Source: Dokdonella_A ginsengisoli (GTDB lineage: Bacteria; Pseudomonadota; Gammaproteobacteria; Xanthomonadales; Rhodanobacteraceae). From it: 64,000 nt of DNA. A model generated the notes under the pieces. It was not told the origin of the DNA and searched no databases. It saw nothing but the letters and a program-made list of their open reading frames with translations. The translations under genes and the position numbers were made by a program. Positions 18,561 through 26,310 of the stretch are shown here, piece by piece; within the stretch, counting starts at the first letter, position 1, and each line of letters opens with the position of its first letter. Location of the stretch: the NCBI RefSeq assembly GCF_042652785.1, contig NZ_JBHSHD010000010.1, positions 868,001-932,000 on the forward strand, in the 5' to 3' direction.

Positions 18561-21500
18561 GGAGATCTCCGAGGGCAGGACGCGGCGCGGGCTTCTCGCC
18601 GTGCCGGCGGTGCACGATGCTGAAAACGACGGGGACGAAGATGAGCGTGGCGATGGTGGCGAAGATCAGGCCGCCGATCACCGCGCGGCCGAGCGGCGCG
18701 TTCTGCTCGCCGCCCTCGCCCAGGCCCAGCGCCATCGGCGCCATGCCGATGACCATCGCCAGCGCGGTCATCAGCACCGGGCGGAAACGCACGAAGCCCG
18801 CTTCCATCGCCGCCTGCGTCGCGTCGCCGAGTTCGTCGAGCTTCTCGCGCGCGAAGCTGATCACCAGCACGCTGTTGGCGGTGGCCACGCCCATGCACAT
18901 GATCGCGCCGGTCAGCGCCGGCACCGACAGCGGCGTGAAGGTGGCGAACAGCATCCAGACGATGCCGGCCAGCGCCGCGGGCAGCGCGGTGATGATCACG
19001 AACGGATCGGCCCAGGACTGGAAGTTCACCACGATCAGCAGGTAGATCAGCACGATCGCGCCGAGCAGGCCGAACAGCAGGCCGGAGAACGAACTCTCCA
19101 TCGTGCGCACCTGGCCGAGCAGGACCACCGAGCTGCCCTTGGGCACCTGGCCCGCGGTGGCGGCCATCGCCTTGCGGATGTCGGCCGCGATCGCGCCGAG
19201 GTCGCGGCCCTGGGTGGTCGCGTTGATCTGCACCATCGACTGGATGTCGTACTGGCTGACCAGCGCGTTGCCGTGGTCGCGCGTGAACGTGGCCAGGCCG
19301 CCGAGCACCTGCTGCGAGCCGCCGGTGGCGTTGACCGGCACGTTGGCCAGCGCGGCGAGCGAATCGAGTTCGTACTGCGGGGTCTGCATCACGATCGGAT
19401 ACGACACGCCGTTCTGCGGATTGAGCCAGTAGGTCGGCGCCACCTGGCTGCTGCCGGCGAGGTTGACGACCAGGCTGTTGGTCACGTCGCGCGTGGTCAC
19501 GCCGACGTTCTGCGCGCGCGAGCGGTCGAGGTCCACGTCGAAGATCGGCGAACGGCGCGACTGCTGGATGCGCGCGTCGGCGATGCCGGGGATCGCGCGG
19601 ATCTTCGGCAGCAGCAGGTTCGCGTAGTCGAAGTTCGCGTCGAGGTTGGCGCCGCGGATCTGCAGGTCGATCGGCGCCGGCGCGCCGAAGTTCAGGATCT
19701 GGCTGACGATGTCGGCCGGCGGGAACGAGAACGTCACGCCGGGGAATTCGCGCGGCAGCTGTTCGCGCAGCTGCCTCACGTACTCGGCGGTCGGACGGTG
19801 GCCTTCCTTCAGCGCGATCTGGATGTCGCCGTCCTGCAGGCCCATCACGCCGGTGTTGTTGTAGGTGAGGTTGATCGAGCTGTTGGACAGGCCGATGTTG
19901 TCGACGATGACCTCGATCTCCTCGGCCGGGATGATGCGGCGGATCGTCTTCTGGATCGCGGCGAACTGGTTGGCGGTCTCCTCGATGCGCGTGCCGACCT
20001 GCACGCGCGCGTGCATCAGGATCTGGCCGCCGTCGACGGACGGGAAGAAGTTGCGGCCGAGGAACGGCGCCAGCAGGAACGAGGCGCAGATGAAAACGAG
20101 GAAGCCGATCACGAACACGCGCCGGTGCGCGAGCGCGAGCCCGAGCAGGTCGCGATAGCCCTCGCGGAAGCGCTCGAAGCGCGCCTCGAAACCGCGCTGG
20201 AAGCGCACCAGCGGATTCCTCGAACGCGGCAGCGCTTCGTTCGTGCCGTGCACGTCGGTGTGCGGCGCATGCGGATGCAGCAGGTACTTGGCCATCGTCG
20301 GCACCAGGGTGCGCGACAGGACGAACGAGCAGATCATGGCGAACATGACCGCCTCGGCCATCGGCACGAACAGGAAGCGCGCCACGCCCTCGAGGAAGAA
20401 CATCGGCACGAACACGATGCAGATGCACAGCAGCGAGACGAACGCCGGCGTGACGATCTGCGCGGCGCCGTCGAGGATCGACGTCTCCACGTCCTTGCCC
20501 TGCTCCAGATGCCAGTTGATGTTCTCGATGGTGACCGTGGCGTCGTCGACGAGGATGCCGACCGCCAGCGCGAGGCCGCCGAGCGTCATGATGTTGAGCG
20601 TCTCGCCGAACGCCGCCAGCGCGGCGATCGCGCCGAGCACCGACAGCGGGATCGACACCGCGATGATCACGGTCGAGCGCCAGCTGCCGAGGAACAGCAG
20701 GATCATGATGCTGGTCAGCGCCGCCGCGATCACGCCCTCGAACGCGACGCCCTTGATCGCGGCGCGCACGAACAGCGACTGGTCGTTGATCGGCGTCACC
20801 TCGAGGTTGTCGGGCAGGCCCGGCTTGATCTCGGCGAGCTTGGCCTTGATGCCGGCGACGATGTCCAGGGTCGAGGTGGCGCCGTTCTTCAGCACCGACA
20901 GCAGCACCGAACGCGCGCCGTCCACGTGCACGATGTTGGTCTGCGGCGCGCTGCCGTCGCGCACCTGGGCCACGTCGCGGATGTAGACGGTGGCGCCGTT
21001 GACGACCTTGACCGGCAGGTCGCCGAGGTCGGCGATGCCCGACGGCGCATTGTTGAGCTGCACGGTGTACTCGAACGCGCCGATCTTCTGCGTGCCGACC
21101 GGAGTGATCAGGTTCTGCGCGGCGAGCGCGTTGGCGACGTCCTGGCCGGTCAGCCCGCGCGCCTGCAGCGCGGCCTGGTCGAGGTCGATCTGCACCTGCC
21201 GCGTCTTGCCGCCGAACGGATACGGGATCGCCGCGCCCGGCACGGTGACCAGGCGCGTGCGGATCGTGTTCAGGCCTAGGTCGGCGAGGTTCTGCTCGGA
21301 CAGGCCCTTGCCGGCCAGCGCAATCTGCAGGATCGGCACCGTCGAGGCGTTGTAGTTGAGGATCAGCGGCGGCGTGGTGCCAGCCGGCATCTGCTTGAGC
21401 ACGGTCTGCGACACCGCGGTGACCTGCGCGTTGGCGGTGGCGACGTCGACTCCCGGATGGAAGAAGATCTTGACGATGCCGAAGCCCGCGTACGAGTTCG

Positions 21501-21750
21501 CCTCGATGTGCTCGACGTCGTTGACCGTCGTCGTCAGCACGCGCTCGTAGATGGTCAGGATGCGCCCCGCCATCTGGTCGGGCGGCAGGCCGGTGTACTG
21601 GAACGCCGCCGCGATGACCGGGATGCGGATCTCCGGGAAGATGTCGGTGGGCATGCGCAGCGCGGCCAGCGGGCCGACGATCAGGATCAGCAGCGCGAGC
21701 ACGACGAACGTGTACGGGCGCTGCAGCGCGATGCGGACGATTCCGATCAT
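18547..21750 (-). CDS. RND efflux permease (HAE-1-like)
   Basis: 1067 residues, with 12 membrane segments and two large periplasmic loops in the RND order. Recognisable elements are the N-terminal ALQRPYTFVVLALLILI, LPPDQMAGRI in the porter domain, and the TM4 segment LALAVGILVDDATVTIEN with the Asp pair that carries protons. It exports small molecules using the proton gradient; the substrate is unknown. It is the first gene of a two-gene leftward operon with the adaptor. The ATG at 21750 starts a typical family N-terminus (MIGIVRIALQRPYTF). Confidence 0.93.
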   Translation of the reverse strand: MIGIVRIALQRPYTFVVLALLILIVGPLAALRMPTDIFPEIRIPVIAAAFQYTGLPPDQMAGRILTIYERVLTTTVNDVEHIEANSYAGFGIVKIFFHPGVDVATANAQVTAVSQTVLKQMPAGTTPPLILNYNASTVPILQIALAGKGLSEQNLADLGLNTIRTRLVTVPGAAIPYPFGGKTRQVQIDLDQAALQARGLTGQDVANALAAQNLITPVGTQKIGAFEYTVQLNNAPSGIADLGDLPVKVVNGATVYIRDVAQVRDGSAPQTNIVHVDGARSVLLSVLKNGATSTLDIVAGIKAKLAEIKPGLPDNLEVTPINDQSLFVRAAIKGVAFEGVIAAALTSIMILLFLGSWRSTVIIAVSIPLSVLGAIAALAAFGETLNIMTLGGLALAVGILVDDATVTIENINWHLEQGKDVETSILDGAAQIVTPAFVSLLCICIVFVPMFFLEGVARFLFVPMAEAVMFAMICSFVLSRTLVPTMAKYLLHPHAPHTDVHGTNEALPRSRNPLVRFQRGFEARFERFREGYRDLLGLALAHRRVFVIGFLVFICASFLLAPFLGRNFFPSVDGGQILMHARVQVGTRIEETANQFAAIQKTIRRIIPAEEIEVIVDNIGLSNSSINLTYNNTGVMGLQDGDIQIALKEGHRPTAEYVRQLREQLPREFPGVTFSFPPADIVSQILNFGAPAPIDLQIRGANLDANFDYANLLLPKIRAIPGIADARIQQSRRSPIFDVDLDRSRAQNVGVTTRDVTNSLVVNLAGSSQVAPTYWLNPQNGVSYPIVMQTPQYELDSLAALANVPVNATGGSQQVLGGLATFTRDHGNALVSQYDIQSMVQINATTQGRDLGAIAADIRKAMAATAGQVPKGSSVVLLGQVRTMESSFSGLLFGLLGAIVLIYLLIVVNFQSWADPFVIITALPAALAGIVWMLFATFTPLSVPALTGAIMCMGVATANSVLVISFAREKLDELGDATQAAMEAGFVRFRPVLMTALAMVIGMAPMALGLGEGGEQNAPLGRAVIGGLIFATIATLIFVPVVFSIVHRRHGEKPAPRPALGDLHVVG

Positions 21751-21920
21751 GCGTGTACCGGGGGCGGAGGCTGATGCAGCGCATCAAGGTAGGTCCCGGC
21801 GGCGAAATCGCCAAGCCCCCGACGAATTAAGAAAACTTCATCTCGCGCGCCGCGTGGAGCGCGCGCCGTGTGCGCCGGTCCGCACCGGAAGTGCGTGGCG
21901 CCACGCCGCCCCGGCGGTGC

Positions 21921-22388
21921 TCAGCGCCCGCCGGCGCGCTCGCGCTGGTATTCGCGGTCGCGCGGCGACGGCGGCGCGTTGTAGCCGCGGTCGATGGAGA
22001 AATCGAACTCGATGCGCAGCGTCGAGGGCACCGCCAGCCCGTCCATCCGGGCCGGCTCGAAGCGCCAGCCGCGCACCGCGGCGGCGAGATGCCGCCCGAA
22101 CGCCGGACGCCGCGCGGAGAGCACCGTGATGTCGCGCGTGGCGCCCTCGCGCGTGACCGTGAACTCGACCTCGGCGTGGCCTTCGCCGCCGGTCAGGAAC
22201 TCGTTGATCGGATAGACCGGCGCGTCGCCGCTGACCAGGCTGGCCGGCGTGTCCCACAGCGGTGACTGCGCGCCGACGATCGAGCCGGCCGCCATCGGCC
22301 GGTTGGCGCGCTGCGCGACCGGCGCCGCGCCCGAACACGCCGCCAGCGCGGCGCACAGGGCCAGCGTGATTCCCTTCCTTCCCGGCAT
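21921..22388 (-). CDS. TonB C-terminal-domain lipoprotein
   Basis: 155 residues. The N-terminus has a signal peptide with a lipobox (LAACSG), so the protein is probably lipid-anchored and not held by the usual TonB transmembrane helix. Residues about 55-140 form a TonB-like C-terminal domain (YPINEF..., GHAEVEFTVTREG, GWRFEPARMDG). Without the proline-rich spacer it may not energise receptors; the role is unknown. It lies 38 bases after the histidine kinase gene on the same strand and may be co-transcribed with it. Confidence 0.75.
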   Translation of the reverse strand: MPGRKGITLALCAALAACSGAAPVAQRANRPMAAGSIVGAQSPLWDTPASLVSGDAPVYPINEFLTGGEGHAEVEFTVTREGATRDITVLSARRPAFGRHLAAAVRGWRFEPARMDGLAVPSTLRIEFDFSIDRGYNAPPSPRDREYQRERAGGR

Positions 22389-22426
22389 GCTTCCCTCTCC
22401 CGCGCGGCCGATGGCCGGCGCTGCGT

Positions 22427-23821
22427 TCAGAACTGCGGCTGCGACGGCAGCGACTGGCCCCAGCAGCAGATGCTGATGCGCGCGCCACCGCCGTCATTGT
22501 CGCCGATCTGCAGGCAGAATCCGTGCAGGCGCACGATCGCCGAGACGATGCTCAGTCCCAGCCCGTAGCCCTGCGCCGGCAGCTCGCGGTCGCGCTCGCT
22601 GCGGTAGAAGCGCTGCAGCACGATGTCGCGCTCGCCGCTCGGGATGCCCGGCCCGCTGTCGAGGATGTCCACGCGCGCGCCGCGCGCCTCCACGCTCGCA
22701 CGCACGCAGACCTTGCCGCCGCTCGGCGTGAACTTGATCGCGTTGGCGACGAGGTTGCTGAACGCCTCGAACAGCAGGTTCGGGTCGGCGCGCACGCAGG
22801 CGCGCGCCGGCGTCTCGACGCGGAACGCGATGCCGTGGTCCTCGGCCAGCGGGGCGTACAGCTCGTGCACCTGGCGCAGGGTCTGGCCAAGGTCGACGTC
22901 GCCGAAGCCGGCGCGGCGGCGCAGGTCTTCCAGTTCGGAGATGCGCAGCAGCGCGCGGAAGCGGTCCAGCAGCGAATCGACGTCGGCGACGCAGCGCTCG
23001 AGCAGCAGGCCGCGGTCCGCGCATTCGTCCCCCTTCTGCTGCAGGCGATGCAGCTGCGTGCGCAGGCGCGTCAACGGCGTGCGCAGGTCGTGCGCGATGC
23101 TGTCGCACACGCCCTTCACCTCGCCGATCAGGCGTTCGATCTCGCCGAGCATGCGGTTGACGATGCCGGCGAGCAGGTCCACCTCGTCGCCGCGCTTGGA
23201 CACCGGCAGGCGCCGGCCGAGGTCGCCGCGCGCGATCGGCGCGATCGCCGCCTCGATCTCGCGCACGCGGCGCAGCGGCCGGCGGCTCAGCAGCAGGCCG
23301 CCGATCGCGCCCGGAATCACCGTCAGGGTCAGCCCCCAGAACAGCGCATGGCGCAGGATCACGCCGACCTGGTCGATCACGCTGGTGTCGCGCGCGATGA
23401 CCAGCAGTTCGCCGCTGCGCAGCCGCATCGCCAAGCCGCGCGCGCGCTGCGGTTCGCGTCCGTCGCGCAGCAGGCCCTGCGGCAGTTCGCGGATGCGGCC
23501 GTCGGCCGGCAGGTCGGCGGGCACCTTCTGCAGGTTGCCCTCCAGCGGCGTGCCGTCCGAGGCGAACAGGCCGAGCGACATCACGCCGCGCAGGTCCAGC
23601 GCGCCGGTCGCCTCCAGCGCCTGCGGCAGGCGCTCGCGGTCCAGCGAGAGCAGGTAGTGCGCGCGCTGCTCGAGGATCTCGTCGACCACGTGCGACAGGT
23701 AGCGCGACGTCTCCCAGTACACCAGGCCGATCAGCAGGCTGCTCCAGACGACGAAGAACGCGCCGTAGATGAAGATCAGGCGTGCGGTGGCGGAGCGCCA
23801 GTGGTCACTGAGCTTCAACAA
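22427..23821 (-). CDS. Sensor histidine kinase (OmpR-partner type)
   Basis: 464 residues: TM1 (about 14-36), a periplasmic sensor region, TM2 (about 160-178), HAMP, a HisKA domain with His244 in SIAHDLRTPLTRL, and an HATPase domain with NLVANAIKF, DSGPGIP and GYGLGLSIV. It should phosphorylate the response regulator encoded just upstream. No ATG precedes the first membrane segment, so a TTG at 23821 (or 23818), inside the end of the regulator gene, is the likely start; this fits translational coupling over a 17-base overlap. The signal is unknown. Confidence 0.9.
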   Translation of the reverse strand: MLKLSDHWRSATARLIFIYGAFFVVWSSLLIGLVYWETSRYLSHVVDEILEQRAHYLLSLDRERLPQALEATGALDLRGVMSLGLFASDGTPLEGNLQKVPADLPADGRIRELPQGLLRDGREPQRARGLAMRLRSGELLVIARDTSVIDQVGVILRHALFWGLTLTVIPGAIGGLLLSRRPLRRVREIEAAIAPIARGDLGRRLPVSKRGDEVDLLAGIVNRMLGEIERLIGEVKGVCDSIAHDLRTPLTRLRTQLHRLQQKGDECADRGLLLERCVADVDSLLDRFRALLRISELEDLRRRAGFGDVDLGQTLRQVHELYAPLAEDHGIAFRVETPARACVRADPNLLFEAFSNLVANAIKFTPSGGKVCVRASVEARGARVDILDSGPGIPSGERDIVLQRFYRSERDRELPAQGYGLGLSIVSAIVRLHGFCLQIGDNDGGGARISICCWGQSLPSQPQF

Positions 23822-24485
23822 GCATGTACCCCGAACCGCGCACGGTGGCGATCAGCGGCGGCACGCCGGGCGGATCGACCTTCTTGCGCAGGCGGCCGAT
23901 GTGCACGTCGATAACGTTGGTGCCGGGATCGAAATGGTAGCCCCACACCGCCTCGAAGATCATCGTGCGCGTGAGCACCTGGCCCGAGTTGCGCACCAGG
24001 AATTCCAGCAGCCGGAATTCGATCGGCAGCAGTTCCAGTTCCTTTCCGGCGCGGCGCGCGCTGCGTTCGATCAGGTCGAGCACGAGGTCGCCCACGCTGA
24101 GCACGGTCGAGCGCGCGGTCGCCTGCTGGCGGCGCAGCAGCACCTCGATGCGCGCGACCATCTCGTCGGGCGCGAACGGCTTGGTCAGGTAGTCGTCGCC
24201 GCCGGCGCGCAGGCCGCGCACGCGCTCGTCGACGTCGCTGAGCGCGCTGATCATCAGCACCGGCGTCTGTACTCCGGCCTTGCGCAGCGAAGTCACCAGG
24301 GCCAGGCCGTCGAGTTCGGGCAGCATGCGATCGAGCGTGATCGCGTCGTAGTCGCCGCCGACCGCGCGCGCGAGGCCTTCGCGGCCGTTGTCGACCCAGT
24401 CGACCTGGTTGCCGCGGCTTTGCAGCTCGGCGACGATTTCACGCGCGGTGACCGCGTCGTCTTCGATGGTCAGCACCCTTGGCAT
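23805..24485 (-). CDS. OmpR-family response regulator
   Basis: 226 residues: a receiver domain with Asp9-Asp10, the phosphoacceptor Asp52 (AITLDRMLPE) and the conserved Lys in LTKPF, then a winged-helix DNA-binding domain (about 130-225) containing LLPIEFRLLEFLVRN and VDVHIGRLRKKVD. It is the first gene of a two-component operon with the kinase downstream. Targets cannot be read from the sequence; the adjacent TonB-domain and RND genes are possible ones. Confidence 0.93.
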   Translation of the reverse strand: MPRVLTIEDDAVTAREIVAELQSRGNQVDWVDNGREGLARAVGGDYDAITLDRMLPELDGLALVTSLRKAGVQTPVLMISALSDVDERVRGLRAGGDDYLTKPFAPDEMVARIEVLLRRQQATARSTVLSVGDLVLDLIERSARRAGKELELLPIEFRLLEFLVRNSGQVLTRTMIFEAVWGYHFDPGTNVIDVHIGRLRKKVDPPGVPPLIATVRGSGYMLVEAQ

Positions 24486-24585
24486 GCCGCTACGCTATGG
24501 ATATTCGGCGCGGAATCAAGGCATCGATGCAGCGCTCGCGGCGGCGGCGCGGCCTGCATGCCCTGCGCGCCGCGGCCACGGGGGT

Positions 24586-24613
24586 TTGCACGGCCGTCGA
24601 AATTCCTTATAAT
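24586..24613 (+). promoter_or_regulatory. Sigma-70 promoter for rpmJ
   Basis: TTGCAC and a perfect TATAAT are separated by 16 bases. The -10 ends 41 bases before the rpmJ ATG. It is one of the best matches to the consensus in this GC-rich window, as expected for a ribosomal protein gene. Confidence 0.8.
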
Positions 24614-24654
24614 TCCGCGCTTTCCGTGTCCAGAAAACCTCCGCGAGGCGTTCC

Positions 24655-24780
24655 ATGAAAGTGTTGTCATCCCTGAAGTCCGCAAAGAAGCGCCATCGCG
24701 ACTGCAAGGTCGTGCGTCGCCGCGGCAAGGTGTTCGTGATCTGCAAGAGCAATCCGCGCTTCAAGGCGCGCCAGCGCTGA
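24655..24780 (+). CDS. rpmJ: 50S ribosomal protein L36, type B (zinc-free form)
   Basis: 41 residues beginning MKVLSSLKSAKKRHRDC and ending NPRFKARQR. Type A L36 has a zinc ribbon of three cysteines and a histidine; here only Cys17 and Cys30 remain, so this is the longer type B form (ykgO-like) that does not need zinc. In bacteria with both forms, type B serves under zinc shortage. In Xanthomonadales this monocistronic form appears to be the usual one; that is recollection, not shown here. The gene has its own promoter and terminator. Confidence 0.95.
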   Translation: MKVLSSLKSAKKRHRDCKVVRRRGKVFVICKSNPRFKARQR

Positions 24781-24806
24781 GCCGGCTTCGCTGCCAGGAT
24801 TCCGAC

Positions 24807-24838
24807 GAAAGGGCCGCCGATGCGGCCCTTTCTCGTTT
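24807..24838 (+). terminator. Rho-independent terminator after rpmJ
   Basis: GAAAGGGCCGC and its complement form a perfect 11-bp stem with a CGAT loop, followed by TCTCGTTT. Confidence 0.85.
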
Positions 24839-24949
24839 CCGGCCGCAACTGACGGCGGCGTCATGGAACCGTTCGCAGGGTTCTGTTAAAAAGAGCGCGA
24901 ACGACCGCCTGCAGGTTTTTTTTCCACAATCAGATCAGGGGATTGCGCC

Positions 24950-25264
24950 ATGTTCCTGAAGTTCGTTCTCGTGACAGCGTCAGTGCTCTGCGCAAGCTCC
25001 CTGGCGGCCCCCTCCGCGCAGGCCGAGGTGCTGGCCACCGGCGCGAAGGCGCCGCGCGCGGCCGCCGGCATGCCCGGCCGCGGCCTGAGCATGGCGCAGG
25101 TCGAACGCCGCTACGGCGCACCGCTGGAGAAGCTGCCGACCGCCGGCGGCGACGCGCCGCGGCATCCGCCGATCAACCGCTGGCGCTACCAGGGCTACAC
25201 CGTCTATTTCGAGCGCAGCCGCGTGATCCACAGCGTGCGCGACGACGCCCCGCCGAAGTCCTGA
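24950..25264 (+). CDS. Small exported protein of unknown function
   Basis: 104 residues with a clear signal peptide (about 1-25, ending SAQAEV). The mature part contains GLSMAQVERRYGAP and INRWRYQGYTVYFE. This order of a turn-rich 'V-x-x-x-Y/F-G-x-P' segment and a W-x-Y...V-x-F strand pair resembles the small BamE/SmpA-like fold, but I cannot confirm membership. Its stop lies 4 bases before aguA, so the two are probably co-transcribed. No catalytic motif is evident. Confidence 0.75.
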   Translation: MFLKFVLVTASVLCASSLAAPSAQAEVLATGAKAPRAAAGMPGRGLSMAQVERRYGAPLEKLPTAGGDAPRHPPINRWRYQGYTVYFERSRVIHSVRDDAPPKS

Positions 25265-25268
25265 TCCG

Positions 25269-26303
25269 ATGACCGACCGTTTCCGCCTGCCTGCGGAGTG
25301 GGAACCGCAGGACGGGGTTCTCATCGCCTGGCCCCACGCGCAGACCGACTGGGCCGCGCGCCTGGAACGCATCGAAAAGGCCTACGTCGGCCTGGCCGGC
25401 GCGATCGCACGCCACGAGCCGCTGCTGATCTGCGTCGCCGACGGCGCCGTGCGCGAACGTGCCAGCGCGCTGCTCTCCGCCGCCGGCGTCGACGCGGCGC
25501 GCCTGCGCTACGTCGAGGCCGCCTACGACGACACCTGGCTGCGCGACTCCGGCCCGCTCACGCTCAGCGACGGCACGCGGTTCCGCCTGGTCGACTTCCG
25601 CTTCACCGGCTGGGGCGGCAAGTTCGAAGGCGGCCGCGACGACCGCCTGATCGAGACCCTGATCGCGCGCGGCCTGTTCGGTTCGGCCGGCCACCGCCGC
25701 ATCGACTGGGCGCTCGAGGGCGGCGCGATCGAATCCGACGGTGCCGGCACGCTGCTGACGACCTGGCGCTGCCTGCATCAGCGCCATCCGCAGATGACGC
25801 GCGAGGAGATCGACGCGCTGCTGAAGGACGCGCTCGGCGCCTCGCGCGTGCTCTGGCTCGAGCACGGCTATCTCGAAGGCGACGACACCGACGCGCACAT
25901 CGACACGCTGGCGCGCTTCGCGCCGGGCGACGCGATCGTGTTCCAGACCTGCGACGACCCGGCCGATCCGCACTACGACGAACTCGCGCGCATGCACGAG
26001 GAGATCGCCGGACTGCGCACCGCCGACGGCCGCCCGTACCGCCTGCATCCGCTGCCGTGGGCGCGCGCGATCGTCGACGACGGCCGCCGCCTCGCCTCGT
26101 CCTACGCCAACTACCTGGTCGTCGACGGCGCCGTGGTGATGCCCGCCTACGGCGATCCGGCCGACGCCGACGCCGCGCGCGTGGTCGCCGCCGCGCATCC
26201 GGGGCGCGCGGTCGTCGCCGTCGACGCACGCGAGCTGATCTGGCAGAACGGCAGCGTGCACTGCCTGACGATGCAGCTTCCGGCCGGCGTGCTGGCGGCG
26301 TAG
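25269..26303 (+). CDS. aguA: Agmatine deiminase
   Basis: 344 residues of the guanidino-modifying pentein fold. Motifs are EWEPQDGVLIAWPH at the N-terminus, YDDTWLRDSGPL, the His-containing LEGDDTDAHIDTLARF, and the catalytic Cys332 in NGSVHCLTMQLPAG. It converts agmatine to N-carbamoylputrescine and ammonia, the first step of putrescine synthesis from arginine without urea. The partner aguB lies 2.2 kb downstream on the same strand, with a diguanylate cyclase gene on the opposite strand between them. Confidence 0.95.
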   Translation: MTDRFRLPAEWEPQDGVLIAWPHAQTDWAARLERIEKAYVGLAGAIARHEPLLICVADGAVRERASALLSAAGVDAARLRYVEAAYDDTWLRDSGPLTLSDGTRFRLVDFRFTGWGGKFEGGRDDRLIETLIARGLFGSAGHRRIDWALEGGAIESDGAGTLLTTWRCLHQRHPQMTREEIDALLKDALGASRVLWLEHGYLEGDDTDAHIDTLARFAPGDAIVFQTCDDPADPHYDELARMHEEIAGLRTADGRPYRLHPLPWARAIVDDGRRLASSYANYLVVDGAVVMPAYGDPADADAARVVAAAHPGRAVVAVDARELIWQNGSVHCLTMQLPAGVLAA

Positions 26304-26310
26304 GCGCCTC

